Of a stretch of DNA of 64,000 bases, positions 49,636-63,227 are shown piece by piece. The notes beneath the pieces are model-generated. The model saw only the letters and a list, made by a program, of their open reading frames with translations. It was not told the DNA's origin and ran no database searches. The first letter of the stretch is position 1; the number at the start of each line of letters is the position of its first letter. The DNA is from Prinsepia uniflora. Its lineage: Eukaryota; Streptophyta; Magnoliopsida; Rosales; Rosaceae. The stretch covers positions 55,852,891-55,916,890 of the forward strand of contig CM064872.1 of NCBI GenBank assembly GCA_032719365.1, given 5' to 3'. The translations under genes were made by a program, and so were the position numbers.

Positions 49636-51848
49636 TGTAACGACCCGTCCTAAATTTCGGGATTAGATTAGTGACTAATCAAAGATGAGTGAGGTTAATC
49701 GGTGATTAGTTGAACGAAATTGGACGAACGATGCAAAATGAGTGTTTTGCCCCTGGTCTTAGGCAGAATGTTAACTTTTGACCTGTGATGTCTGATGGCC
49801 GAGGACCAAGGACCATTACGTATATCGGGTTGATACGAATCCATAGACAGGTGGCACGTCAAATTCGGACGTTCGACGGAGAAATTATGGTTCCTGGAAG
49901 TTTTGGGTCACTATTGCACGATTTACGAAACGGGGAGCTTTTGTACTCAAGTGGGCCCAGATATTATAGGAAGGCCTAATGGATGAGTGACAAGTGTAAC
50001 CCATCCATTGCACATCCCAAACACATTCATGCATATCACCCATTTCATTTTCTTTGTTCTTCTCTTATCTCACCCAAAATCAATCCCCCAAAACCATTTT
50101 CTTCTCTGCTTGAGTGGACTTGAGAGATTGAGTGAGAGACAGAGAGATGCTGGAGAGCTGAGGCACGGCAGGGAGGTAGTAGGACCGCCGTCCACGGCGG
50201 AGGGGAGGAAAACCCGATAAGGTACAGTTTTGGTTTCAAATCCCATCTTTTTGTTCTGGATGTTATGAACGGCTTTGGATGAATGGATCATGATTAATGG
50301 GGTCGTAGAAGAGCTTAGGAATGGTTTATGGTGGTAGTGGATGGCTGCACGGCCCAGGGAGGTGGTCGGAAAAACAGAGGCCATGAAGGAGGAATGGAAC
50401 CACCACGGTTTTCCTAGTTTTTCTTGATTCTAATTAGGTGAATAGATAGGAAACCTTAAAATAGGAAGATTAGGCTTGGATTGGATCGAAATGGATGAAA
50501 ATGGAGAGGGAATGAGGCTGGACCAGTCACGCCGGTCCAGTTGCAGGTTTTGGACCGGATCGGCCAGTTCGGATCGGTCTGATCGAGGAAGAAGGAGGAC
50601 TATACACTGGCGCCTGGCTCCCACGAGTAGGGGCTTTGGCCGGCGTGTGTGGGCTCATGCCTGCTTTCTGGGGAAAATTCCAACACACGAAATCATCCTT
50701 TCGCTGTAACGAACATTTTGGGACTGGTTTCGTGTTGATCGGACATCGTTTCGATAGGTTTCGGGGTGTCCGAAGGTTTAGGATCGGCTTTAAAAATAGT
50801 TAAAAATTTGGAAAAATTATGGGGCTTTAGTGAGGGGTTAATTAAGTCGTTAGTAACCCTCTAAAGTGATTTGGACAGGTTTGGGAGTCCCGATGACGGC
50901 GATGGGCCCGGGAGAGCCGTATGGCACGAGTATCGAGGCGACGGCTCGGACGGTCTGTGAGTGGACCTTTTTTCTAAATAGATGCATGCATAAATGTTTA
51001 TTATGTGTTTAATACTTTTTTTGTGATGCCATGAGTGCATTTGTGTGGGGTTACGTATTGGCACGTATTTCGAAGTTTCAGCCTTATACGGTGCTTAGAT
51101 GGGTTTGTATTTCTACGATGATTTAAATGAAATGATTTTGGATTTAAAAAGGATAAACTCGGTCATGAGACCCATTTGGTTTTGTCTCGGGCATGTGACC
51201 CTATTGGTGACCTACGGGTCTAAGTCGTGGTCGCGGCGAGTGCTTTGTACATGGCGACAGACGATACGACGCTCGCCTCTGGACTGGAATATGTTTCTTC
51301 CTGAGAGGTCACAATGCACGATCCATTGACATTTACCTGGGTGGACCCTAGGAGACTTGGGCTTTAGACCCCGGTTAGTACGTGCGTAGCTCTAGATACC
51401 GTGACAGGATGGTTATGTGATTTATATGTATATGTTATATGATAGGTGATGTATACAGGTTTTGGGCTGAGTCCCACATGGATTTGGGCAGTAGCCTGTG
51501 TACTTAGTTTCATTTAAGGTTTTGGGCTAAGGCCCTAATGGTTTGACAAATTGGTTTTCGAATGCATGCATGCTTTTCAGTGAAGGGTACAAATGTCTTT
51601 GATAATTTTTTTTTATTAAATGAATTGTTTTGTCCACTCACATCTTTTAAATGTTTTGACTGCCCTTTAGGTTGAAATCAGATGCGGGCTGTAGCAGAGA
51701 CCGAGACATCACATACCTCATCCGGATCCTAGAGTACTCTGAAGCCCGAGCGGGCTAAAGTAGGAATTTCCCTAGTCTGACACTCCGTGTCAGACGAGAT
51801 CAGAAACGTCCCTCGTTAATCCTGGGGGGATTGGGACGGGTCCTGACA
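49636..51848 (+). mobile_element. Solo LTR, family A, inverted and nested, 2,213 bp
   Basis: A perfect TSD, gtaaa, lies at 49631-49635 and 51849-51853. It starts TGTAACGACCCGTCCTAAAT and ends GGGACGGGTCCTGACA, i.e. plus orientation, opposite to most others. Its last 250 bp are the reverse complement of the beginning of the family A LTRs (e.g. CTGACACTCCGTGTCAGACG). It interrupts the left LTR of element 42457-62402. Confidence 0.92.
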
Positions 51849-53705
51849 GTAAATCCATTTCCATTTGGGGTCCTCGACCCGTAATCACATTTATACACCA
51901 TAACTGGGCCTCATGCCCGAATTCATAAACCAACGGAGCCCCTGGCCCGATTGTATATCTCAAATGGGCCTCCAGCCCAATTTCTCATCAAATCAAATAG
52001 ACTCCCAGTCCGATGGTTTCCAATCAAATGGGTCTCATGCCCGATTCCATATTTTCAAATCCAAAACCATTCCAATAAACCATCATAGAAATACTAGCAC
52101 GTATAACCACCGTATAAAATCGAAAATCTCGAAATACGTGCAAATACGTAATAACTAATCTACCACAAATAAATGCACTCATGGAATCACAAAAAATGTT
52201 CTCAAACAAATATAAAATATTTATGCATACATCAATTTAGAAAACAAGTTCCACTCACAAACCGTCCAAAGTTGCGCCTCAATACGCGCGCCATTAGCCT
52301 CTCCGGGCTAACCACCGTCACCGGGACTCCTAAACCTGTCCAAATCATACGAGAGGGTTACTAACTACCTTAATAACCTCTCATAAAATCCCCGTAATTT
52401 TCCAGGATTTTTAACTATTTTTAAACTATATCCTAAACCTTCGGACATCCCGAAATATATATCGAAACGTTGTCTAATCGACTCCAAACCAGTCCCAAAA
52501 TTTTTGTTACATCGAATAGATGATTTTTCAAGTTGGACACTTCCCTAAAAGGTGGCCCACACGCCCTCACACGCCGCCCAAAGGGGCTGCGCGTGGGAGC
52601 CACACACTTGCACTATTCTTCTTCTTCCTTCGGTAGATCGGGTCCGAACTGGTCTGCTGGTTTTTTGGTACGACCGGACCGGCGAAACCGGTCCAGTCTC
52701 ATTCCTCTCTCATTTTTGGTCCAATTTCATCCCTTCCAATTTCAATCTCTTCCTATTTTCATTTCCTATCCTCCTATGTCCTCAAAACACACAAACAATC
52801 CTAAAACTCATTAGTTCAGAAAACCATTTTGAACCGAAAACTCCATTCCATGTTCTGGGCACTTCTAGTGGCCAAAACTCAATCCTAAGGGTTCCATTTA
52901 GTTCCTAAGGTCCCTAAAAACGTATTTGGAGGTTTGATTTGGGTTAACTTGGCAGGAAACCAAATTAGGTGGCCAGCCACCGAAATTTCTCTCGACCGTC
53001 AGTCCGGCCACTCAGCCGTCCTTTGCCGCTCAAAACCAATCCCCAATCATCCTACCAACCTCCTAAACACAACATAAACAACAGATAATCCCCCTAATGT
53101 CCAAATCACGAAATTTAAATTTCAAAGGTTACGATTTACCTGTTTTCCCAAGGTTCCTCCGCAGTCCACGACGGCTGGCCGTCCTACTACCACCATCACG
53201 TCCTCAGCCTCACTATCTTGGCCTCAACTAAATCAAAGGGGAAAGGGTTTGGGTCCTGGGTTCATTGGGTTTGGATGGTCAATCGAATGAAACAGAGAAT
53301 GAGTGGGTGCATGTATCTGTGTAAGGGAAGCAATGGATGGGTGACACTGGTCTCTCACCCATTGGGCCTGTTTCAAAATATCTGGGCCCACTGAGGACCA
53401 AAGTCCACTCGTCTCGTAATTCGTTCAATAGTTCCTCGGAACTTCCGTGAACCGTAAATTTTTTGTCAAACGTCTGATTTCGATGTGCTGCCTAACTACG
53501 GATTCGTATCGATCCGATCTACATAACGGTCATTAGCCCTCAGGCATCGGACCTCCCAGGTCAAAAGTCAACTTTTTATCCTCGTTCAGGGGCAAAATCG
53601 TAATTTCGCCCTGAACTTCCGTTAATCCTCGGCTAATCTCCGATTAGCCTAACTAATCCGTAATTAGTCTCAATTAATCCTTAAATTCATGGACGGGTTT
53701 TTACA

Positions 53706-55924
53706 AACTCCCCTCTTTAATGAATTTCGTCCTCAAAATTCAAACCCACCCAATTCCACAACTAAACTATGGAATCCAATCATGTCCCAAGTAGGGGGTA
53801 CTGTCGTGTAATCATACATGTCCGACATAACCACACTATCCGTCGGTACTCGCTGTCACCAAAGCCTCCAAAACTCCAACTCATCCTCGAGAACCATACG
53901 TCGGCTTATAAGTCTCACTCGAGACTCCGACACTTGTCGATCTCGTCTATCACTCACTCTGACTGGTCAATTATACTAGGTTGTCATCTAAACGGCTTTT
54001 CAGTCTACTCCTCTGACACGTTCCAACCTACAACCATCAGGCTGCAATACGTATTCCCATTAAAGGTTATCACATCCAAGCTGACATCCTGCTCAGCATC
54101 CGATCAAGCAATATCCTCTAGATCCTGCCATCACAATAGAAAGAATCACATCACACATGCCATATACCAATCTATGGCGTCTATTGGCCTCGGTACTCAT
54201 ATCAGCCAACATTTGTTTCTCATACTCACAATGGCTCTCCTTAGAGTTCCATTAATCCATACCAATCTGAACGCAGCGGATACCGATTAAATCCATTACC
54301 ACAACATGCCAGATTGACTTCTTACGGAAGCCAATCCCATCGACAACTATCGCGACTAGCTGGAAACTGCCGGCTCCACTGCGTTTTCGTTATGCTACTC
54401 TGATCTCAACTCGCTCTCGAGTCCCCATATCGTAACACATAACACTCTGTGGCCTACGCTGACATCTTGACTCATCTCGAGTCCCAAACTGTCATAATAC
54501 TGATCATGTTGCCACACATTCGACATCTCACCCATCCTGGGTGTATTTGGACCCCATCAAATACTTTCCTTAGAAAAGGTAATCATATCAATCTCACCGA
54601 TTGACCGTGGTCAATCCTATCGTCCAACATGCACAACACACCGGTGCACCCCCATCATATCAATCATCAAGGCACTACTCGGCCTGCTCCTGGACTGCAC
54701 TCTAACAACGTCCAACCACATACTAATCCCTTACTCCAACAACGATTCGATACTCAACCGTTAGTCACGAGCTAGCCTCTATCCATCACAATCTCTATCC
54801 TCATATTCAACTCGAGGCATCAGCTATTCATCTCTTCCTGATCGACATCCACGTATCGTCCTTGTCTCATACTCATCCACATATCTAACCTCCATCATCT
54901 CGATCATCATGATCGTCATCACACTACTCAATCTAACTTATCTCGATCCATCATAAGTCCACTACCCCAGACACTCACTCGTCACATCCGGTGACGAGAA
55001 GTATCATCTGCTCTTCAAGTCATTCAAATTTGACTCACCGCCTAGGTGTCTGGTTCTTACACCCTCTTTGAACCCTTTAACTGTCGTATCCTTCCTCTTT
55101 GGCAAGCATAAGGAAAGTCTAAGATGATGACATCTAAGTTCATCCTATGTCGTCCTGCGGCACCCAGAATTATCTGCTAAAAAGCAGAAAATGAGAAGTC
55201 TCCTTTATCGATTTCAGAATACCCACTTCCAATGCGGAATCAAGTACTCTCCTCATCATCTCAATCGCCACGACAACCTGAGTCTATCCAACTCGATAAA
55301 ACTCGATCACGTCCATCGATAGTAGTGTTTGCCACAAGTGCGTGCAGACCAATCTCAGAAGCATTCCGCTATCAAGACTCCAAATCCATGCAGTCAACCC
55401 ACCGTTGGTACCAACCACTTAATACGCAACATCCACTGATCGGTCCACCTCAGGGACCAATCCACAAGTACCACTCTCTTGGTAACTTGTTCGATCAACC
55501 ATCAACTAGGGTTATCGCGAACCCGGCTGCTCATTGCAGCACGTCCATCCTAACTGATCCATCGTTCTCGACTCTAAAGAGTCGCCATACTTCAATACTG
55601 GTATCCTACCGACTAGTAACCATGCTCCAAAGGTCTCAACCACTCGTACCATACGACCTCCTCGGTGTTTACCATCGCTCAACCACGACATGTCATATCA
55701 TACCACACAATATCTACACCGTGGCATCCTCTGCCAGTCGACATCCCTCTGGGTTCGACACACCGAAACATGGCATTTCACGCCATGTAGAATCACACGT
55801 TCCTATTCCTAACAGTCATAACTATGACCATCGTGCACCTAACTGCTCCCAATAGCATAATCTTTTATACTTGCACTTTTGTCATGGACGACCCTAACCT
55901 CCGACCTCCACTGATATCACTTGG
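53706..55924 (-). other. Internal region of the outer element, non-coding
   Basis: Begins with the PPT (53706-53720). The minus strand, which is the element's sense strand, has no long open frame. The plus strand has open frames at 53769-54290 (173 aa) and 55232-55855 (207 aa), rich in Ser, His, Thr and Pro. That composition is expected from the TCA/CAC/ATC-rich sequence, and no domain is recognisable. I treat them as chance. Confidence 0.6.
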
Positions 55925-58900
55925 TGACAGGACCCGTCCCAACTGGACGTCAAAAACCATGCCCGGTCCTGCTCCCGTCTGACAAGTCAACTAAAGGTTC
56001 AAAACTACCCTTTGGTGCTTGCCAGACAAGGGATGTTTGCGCTGATTTCTGCTGCTGCCACTGCCTCACGATCAGTCCCGAACGTCGTACCACGGCCTGG
56101 AGGGTCACAAAACAGAAAAGGTGTGAGTGGACAAAAATGACCTCTGATAAAAACATTTGCCAAAATTACAATCTTACCCTCCAGTTTTCACAAACTTGCA
56201 TGCATATCGTAAAACATGAGTAATAGTATGAAATCATTCAAGTATGAACAGTGGACCGATAAAATCAAAACACGTTTTCTCATGGTCCATAAAAACTCAT
56301 GTTCATGTTATAAAACATCAAATCCCGGCTCTCAGGCCAAAACATGTGAAAACATAATCACCTGGCCACAAATACCAAGAACCCGTACTCAATACCAGTA
56401 CATCATCACAAATAACATCAATCAGCACTAATCACATGTGCACAATAAATATATCAATCCAATCAATCTGCACTACTCACAAGTGCATAAACTATCACAA
56501 TCACATCTGCACTACTCACAAGTGCACAATCAAACCATCGACTGCACTACTCACAAGTGCTGCACTACGCGTAGGCCAATATCCAGTCACTCTCTCGGGA
56601 ACAGACACCTCTGGGCTCAACCCCCCTCGGGCTCAGTCACCTCTGGACGAACACATCCCCAGGCTCAGACCCATCCGAGTGGTACATCCAAGCTCAGTCT
56701 CATCCGAGAAGCTGACTACCATAGGATCAACTCATGATCCTAAAATCACATCCCCCAAGCTCCGGTCGTCTGGGTAATCCCCCCAAGCTCTGACCGTCTG
56801 GGAATATCACAATCACAATGAAAACCATCTCGGGAATTACATCCCAAAACATTTCAATCAAATCTTGTCTTCATACAAAGTCAAGATCATTCCCGACTGG
56901 GTCTCAAAGCCCAAAATACCATTTACACATAAACCGTTAAAATCACATTTTAAATCAATAAAACAATCCGGAAATCATCATTGACTCACCAACAAAGCCA
57001 AAATATCATTTTAGAAATCATTTAAACTCCGGGCCTAGCCCAAAACATCATCTGCACGTTCCTCGTAAAACGTGCCCGAGAGACTGATTAAAATAATCAT
57101 AAAATCACAATAAATCATTAATTTCACAAATTCACAAGTGACTCCAAATCCAAGTCAAAATCACTATTCACTTGGATTCTCACGCCCAAAATATCATTTT
57201 CACGCAAATCCATGCGTTGCAACCTCCGTTGCCATTTTCACGTAAATCCACGAAATTGACCCTTGACTCATTCCCGAGTCACAACATCATTTTTAAATCC
57301 ATGACTCATAATCCGAGTCCAAACATTATTTTCAATCAAATTCAATACCAGACTCATAAACCAAGTCCAAACATCATTTTTAACCAATTTCACAATTTCT
57401 CGAAAATCGTGCCAAATATAATAATATAATAATCCATAAAATCGAGAAATCACCGGATTGAAACATCAATCATGCCAAAGCATATAAATCATATAATAAA
57501 GCATTTAAATCATATATGCATGCATCACGGTTAGAAAACAAAGTCCACTCACACACACCGTCCAAAACGGTCCGTTTCCGAGCTGCACGTTTTTCCGTAA
57601 AATCTGGAAATCACTACTCCTGTCCAAAATCATTATAGAGGGTTACTAACATCTCAAAATACTTCATATAATTTTCCCCAATTTTTTCAGAATTTAAATA
57701 CGTATTTAACTCGTAAAATAAAACTTCGGATACGCGGAACATTATCGAAACAATATCCGATTTCCTCGAAACCAGCGTCAAAATGTTCGTTACAATGAGA
57801 GGATCAAAAGTCATGTTGACCTCACCTTGAGACTAGGCCGGACGCGCCCTCACGCGCCGCCGTGAGTGGCTGCGCGTGAAACCCACGCGCCTGCTACAGT
57901 ACCCGTCGTCCTTACCCGTTTGTTTGTAAAACGGGCCATTTAACCCGCGAGGCGACCCGGTTTGTTCTCTGTCAATTCGACACCAAATTCAACAATTCAA
58001 ACGTCCATTAGCATCGAATTAGTTTCAATTAGGGATCTGTGGACTTAATTACAATCGAACATACCTCAAACCTCACGATCACAGATGATCATTCGAAGAA
58101 CATCCGGCCACTGTTCATCATTCGAACTCCTTCAATTTCAATCGATTTCCCTCAATTGATGCAACCAGAAGCTTCAATGGACTCATGTAAACTCTTTCCC
58201 CAACTCAATTGCATCAATCGAAGCCTCAAACTCCACGACTCAAGCTCGAATCGTGCATACTGATACCAGACCCGTTCAGAGCCAAATGGGCCTCAATTAC
58301 CCTCGTTCCTTAGATGAAACTGATCGTGACAATCCCAGAAGACTCAAATTGAACCCCATTTTGATCGTCACGGCTCAATTCATCCAATTTGAATTTCCCC
58401 CCAAATTTTCTAAAACCCGATTTCTAGTTCCTCAGTTTCCCTCAATCCCTCGTGTTTCCCTCACTAATTCAGTCTCTGAATTCTCTCCAATTTGCACTCA
58501 TTAGTTCAATTGATGGAGAGGAGATTAAGGGTGGAAGAAAATTGAAGTTTGGTTGTACACGGGTTGAAGAAAACAGAGAGGATTAATGGAGGAATTAATT
58601 AATAATTAAACATAATTAATTAATAAAACATCATAATTAGGTCTCCCCAAAAACATGGATCCTGGTTTTATGCCTGAATTTAAGGGATGAGTGACACTTG
58701 TCACTCATCCAAGTGTGTTCAGTCACCGGGTACTGTTCATATTAAAATATTATTTTAATCCCGATTTGTTCGGTTAATCGAGTCCGTTCCCGTGACCATA
58801 ACTTCGTCGTCGAATCTCCGATTTCGGCATGCCGCCTGTCGTTGGATTCGCATCGACGAGACCTACGTAACGGTTCTTGGCCCTCGTCCATCGGACCTCC

Positions 58901-59220
58901 CGGTCAAAAAGTCAACATTTGGCCCTTAATATGCCAAATTACCGAAATACCCCTCAACTTCCGAACGTCATAACTTTCACCTTGAATGTCGAAATCAAAC
59001 GTGCCACCTGTCTATGAACTCGTGACGTCCCGAACTACGTCACAGTCATCAGTCAAAGTCCATTTGACCGCCCGAACTAAAAGTCAACATTTTGCCCACG
59101 CCAAGGGCAAAACGGCCATTTTGCATGTTTCGTCTGATTTCACTCAACTAATCCCCGATTAGTAATTCTAAAGCATAATTAATTAATATTCAATCCCGAT
59201 ATTCGGGACGGGTCATTACA
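55925..59220 (-). mobile_element. Solo LTR, family B-like, nested, 3,296 bp
   Basis: A perfect TSD, cttgg, lies at 55920-55924 and 59221-59225. It starts TGACAGGACCCGTCCC and ends CGGGACGGGTCATTACA. It contains CTGACAAGTCAACT near its start, several GCACTACTCACAAGTGCA repeats (56470-56570), the shared GC-rich inverted repeat (57845-57885) and the AAAGTCAAC / GGGCAAAACGG end region. No PBS, PPT or partner LTR is present. Confidence 0.9.
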
Positions 59221-59545
59221 CTTGGCCACAATCCATAACCGTCATGACTTTACCGTTGAACGGTCATAATTCCGTAACATCATCATACTGGGACAACCGG
59301 CTCAATAAGTCTCATCCACTATTAACACTACGGCTCTAAGCCGTTAGATTCTCATGCACATTGATCCTACTTGGGATCCAATCTCTCGAAAGCACGGCAT
59401 CCCGTGCCAAACATAATCTAACTAGGGATCAATTCCACTAAATCCTCATACTCATACCCTAACTATCAGGTTGACGACTGGCTATTACCATTGCAGAGAC
59501 ATCACATTCTCGACCTGCGCGTCACACTGGAAGAAAAACGTGCTA

Positions 59546-59564
59546 TGATACCACTTTGGTATCA
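59546..59564. other. Perfect palindrome made of two opposed PBS-like words
   Basis: TGATACCA CTT TGGTATCA: an 8-bp perfect inverted repeat with a 3-base spacer, about 40 bp from the functional-looking PBS at 59595-59606. The left arm extends to GCTATGATACCA, a one-mismatch copy of the PBS complement. It looks like a duplicated PBS/LTR-edge sequence. Confidence 0.75.
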
Positions 59565-59594
59565 AAGTACCATAAGTACCAAATGAGCCAACCC

Positions 59595-59606
59595 GCTCTG
59601 ATACCA
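59595..59606 (-). other. Primer-binding site of the outer element
   Basis: GCTCTGATACCA on the plus strand, three bases from the 5' LTR start TGACAAGATCCGTCC at 59610. It gives the minus orientation. Confidence 0.9.
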
Positions 59607-59609
59607 CTT

Positions 59610-62402
59610 TGACAAGATCCGTCCTAAATCCCCCAGGGATGTGCCTGCTCATGTCTGACATGAAGTGTCAGACAGGGGATAATTCCAACCTTAGCCCCAC
59701 CGGGGCTTCCAGAGTGCGCCAGAATTAGAGGAGGAATGTGTTGTCACGGTCTCCGCTACAGCTCGAATCCGCGATCAACCTGAAGGGCATTAAAACCACG
59801 AAAAGCTGTGAGTGGACGAAACCAATAATTTATTAAATTCATTTTATAGAAAAGAAGACATGTATGCCCTTCACTAAAAAGTATGCATGCATTCGAAAAC
59901 CATTTTTCACATAATTTCTCAAATCATTAAACCGTTAGGGCCTTAGCCCAAAACCGTAAACCAAAGTATATGGGAACTCAACCCAAAACCAATCAAGTGG
60001 GAACTCAGCCCAAATAAAAATTCGTAGGGACTCAATCCAAATCAATACAAGTGGGTCCCAGTCCAAATCCAAAACAGTAGGGACTCGGCCTAAATCAATA
60101 CAAGTGGGTCTTAGCCCAAATCCAAAACAGTAGGGACTCAGCCAAAAACCAATCCTCGACATCCCTGATGCCTTACATCCGAGATGTCACAATCAATCCT
60201 GTCACGATTCCATGCTACGCGTGCTACCCGGGGTCTCAAATCCCAAGTCTCCCAGGGTCCACCCAGGTCAATGACCAGCAGATCAATGACCCTCCCTGGG
60301 GGGGAGGTTTTAACCTCTGGCAATCCCTGCTCTTGAGTCACTATACGGACCAGTCGCTCCGTACAATGACCCCTCACAGGCAATGCCCTGTGACTACTCC
60401 AGGATACTACGAGATGTCTAGAGGAGACAACCCGCCACACCAGGATACTACGCTACGTCTGGAGGGCATCCATTCGTGAGGATGGTATAAGGGAAAACCG
60501 TTTAAAAACCATTCAAAGGGCTATACCCGGGTTTTCCATAAAACCGTCGTAAATCCATTTCCATTTAGGGTCCTCGACCCAAAATGACATTTATACACCA
60601 TAACTGGGTCTCATGCCCGAATTCGTAAACCAACGGGGCCCTTGGCCGGATCGTATATCTCAAATAGGCCTCCAGCTCGATTTCTCATCAAATCAAATGG
60701 ACTCCCAGTCCGATGGTTTCCAATCAAATGGGTCTCATGTCTGATTCCATATTTTCAAATCCAAAACCATTCCATTAAACCATCATAGAAATACTAGCAC
60801 GTATTAGTACCGTATAAAACCGAAAACCTCGAAATAGGTGCAAATACATAAATACTCATCTACCACAAACAAATGCACTCATGGCATCACAAAACATGTT
60901 CTCAAACACAAATAAAACATTTATGCATGCATCAATTTAGAAAACAAGGTCCACTCACAGACCGTCCAAAGATACGCCTCGATACGCGTGCCATGCTCCT
61001 CTCCTGGCTAATCACCGTCACCGGGACTCCCAAACCTATCCAAATAATACGAAAGGGTTACTAACTACCTTAATAACCTCTCACAAAAGCCCCGTAATTT
61101 TCCCGAATTGTTACCTATTTTTAAACTCGATCCTAAACCTTCAGACATCCCGAACTATATCAAAACGATGTTCGATCGACTTGAAACCAGTCCCAAAATG
61201 TTCATTACATCAAATAGGTGATTTTTCATGTTGGAAACTTCCCCAAAAGGTGGTCCACGCGCCCTCACGCGCTTCCCAAAGGGGCTGCATGTGGGAGCCA
61301 CGCACCTGCACTGTTATTCTTCTTCCTTCCACAGACCGGGTCTGAACCGGTCAGCTGGTTTTCGGTCCGACCAGGCCCGCAGAACTGGTCCAGTCCCATT
61401 CCTCTCTCATTTTTGGTCCGATTTCATCCCTTCCAATTCCAATCTCTTCCTCTTTTCATTTCCTATGCTCCTATGTCCTCAAAACACACAAAAAATGCTA
61501 CAACTCATTGGTTCAGAAAACCATTTTGAACCCAGAACTCCATTCCATGTTTTGGGCACTTCTAGGGGCCAAAACTCAATCCTATGGGTTCCATTTAGTT
61601 CCTAAGTTCCCTAAAAACATATTTGGAGGTTCGATTTGGGTTAACTTGGCCGGAAACCAAATTCGGTGGCCTGCCACCGAAATTTCTCTCGGTGGTCAGT
61701 CCGGCCGCTGAGCCATCCTCCACCGCTCAAAACCAATCCCTAATCATCCTACCAACCCCCTGAACACAACCTAAACATTAGATAACCCCCCTAATGTCTA
61801 AATCACAAAATTGAAATTTCAAATGTTAAGGTTTACCTGTTTTCCCGAGGCTCCTCCGCCGTCCACGGCGGCTGGCCGTCATGCCACCAACATCACGTCG
61901 TCAGCCTCACTCTTTTGGTCTCAATTGAATCAAAGGGGAAAGGGTTTGGGTCTTGGGTTCATTGGGTTTGGATGGTCGATTGAATGAAACAAAGAGGGAG
62001 TGGGTGCATGTATCTATGTAAGGGAAGCAATGGATGGGTGACACTTGTCTCTCATCCATTCGGCTTGTTTCAAAATATCTGGGCCCACTGAGGACAAAAG
62101 TCCACTCGTCTCGTAATTCATGCAATAGTTCTTCGAAACTTCCGTGAACCGTAACTTTTTTGTCGAACTTCCGATTTCGACATGCTGCCTGTCTACGGAT
62201 TTGTATCGACCTGATCTACGTAACAGTCCTCAACCCTTGGGCATCGGACCTCCCTGGTTAAAATTTAACTCTTTGTCCTTGTTCAGGGGCAAAATCGTAT
62301 TTTTGTCCTAAACTTCCGTTAATCCTCGGCTAATCCCCGATTAGCCTCACTAATCCGTAATTAGTCTCAATTAATTCTTAAAATCAGGGACGGGTCGTTA
62401 CA
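59610..62402 (-). repeat. Right (5') LTR of the outer element, uninterrupted
   Basis: 2,793 bp, from TGACAAGATCCGTCC to GGGACGGGTCGTTACA. It matches, piece by piece, the three segments of the left LTR (e.g. ATCCATTTCCATTT at 60553 and 51853; GGTGGCC-GCCACCGAAATTT near 61665 and 52970). Confidence 0.88.
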
Positions 62403-63227
62403 TCGAAGATACTGTGTGCCCAATTCGTTCGTTCCGTCCTAGATTTGAAGTTTTTTTTTTTCAGAGTCATGAAGTGTTAGAGTGAATCACGCTCAGGAGG
62501 CGACACTCCATTGGTTGAAGGAGGTTACAAAAGATGTGCCGCTGGAAATCTGTTATGGAGTTGTCAAATACCTCGAAGGTTAAAGCTCGAAGATTAATGG
62601 GGAGACTCTAAGGACTTGTCAATCTTGATGAAGAGGTTCATAAATTTTCTTTACTTGAAGCTAGATCTCAACATTGAATAAATGGTTGAACATTTGACTT
62701 GTAAATTGTCAGTACCTTCAATTTTTCATTATAAAAAAAAATTCCGTTTTATTTTTTTTGTTACTCTTGGTAAATTTGACTTTTATGCACTAATTTCGAT
62801 CTTTCGACTTTATCTTAACTCAAAATTGAGTACCTTTGGTGAGACTGGAAAGCTGATTACGCCACTAAGCTCTACCCAATAGAACAAAAATTGAGCTTGG
62901 TAGGTCTGAATGAATCATAGTCTTGTGCGCTGAAACTCATAGTCGACCTCTTTGTGCTAATTTTGATCTTTTGGCTTCACTTTAACTTGGAATTGAGTAC
63001 CGTCAGTGAGGTTGGAAGGTGACTTCCACAAATTTTAGTTCCTTCCAAGTTCTACCAAAGAGGGCATAAATTGTGTTTGGTAGGTTTGAATGAATCTCAA
63101 TTTTATGTGCTGCAATGCATAGCTGACCTTTGTGCATAAAAACATTTGCCAGGATTTACTATGATTCGGACTATGCCTCCATTGGTGGGCTGGAAACTCT
63201 CTTTAGAGGTTTTTCCAATGCCCTCAA
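62403..63227. other. Flanking sequence with a roughly 175-bp tandem duplication, no gene seen
   Basis: About 62781-62947 and 62950-63127 are divergent copies of one unit: TTATCTTAACT-AAATTGAGTACC, GAGACTGGAAAGCTGA, ATTGAGCTTGGTAGGTCTGAATGAATC, CTGAAACTCATAG-GACC. Anchors are spaced 167-180 bp apart. A third start (TTTGTGCATAAAAAC) follows. This is probably transposon-derived. Confidence 0.6.

Larger units (their letters stand above)
42457..62402 (-). mobile_element. Old non-autonomous gypsy-like element split by three nested insertions
   Basis: The left (3') LTR is made of 42457-42497, 48776-49635 and 51854-53705, about 2.75 kb in all. The right (5') LTR is 59610-62402, 2.79 kb. Flanks acgaa (42452-42456) and tcgaa (62403-62407) are a TSD with one change. 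On the minus strand the PBS TGGTATCAGAGC is at 59595-59606 and the PPT TTAAAGAGGGGAGTT at 53706-53720. The internal region without its own insertion is about 2.6 kb (53706-55924 and 59226-59609). It has no recognisable gag or pol, so it is a LARD-type element. The LTR halves and TSD together make the reconstruction consistent. Confidence 0.85.
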
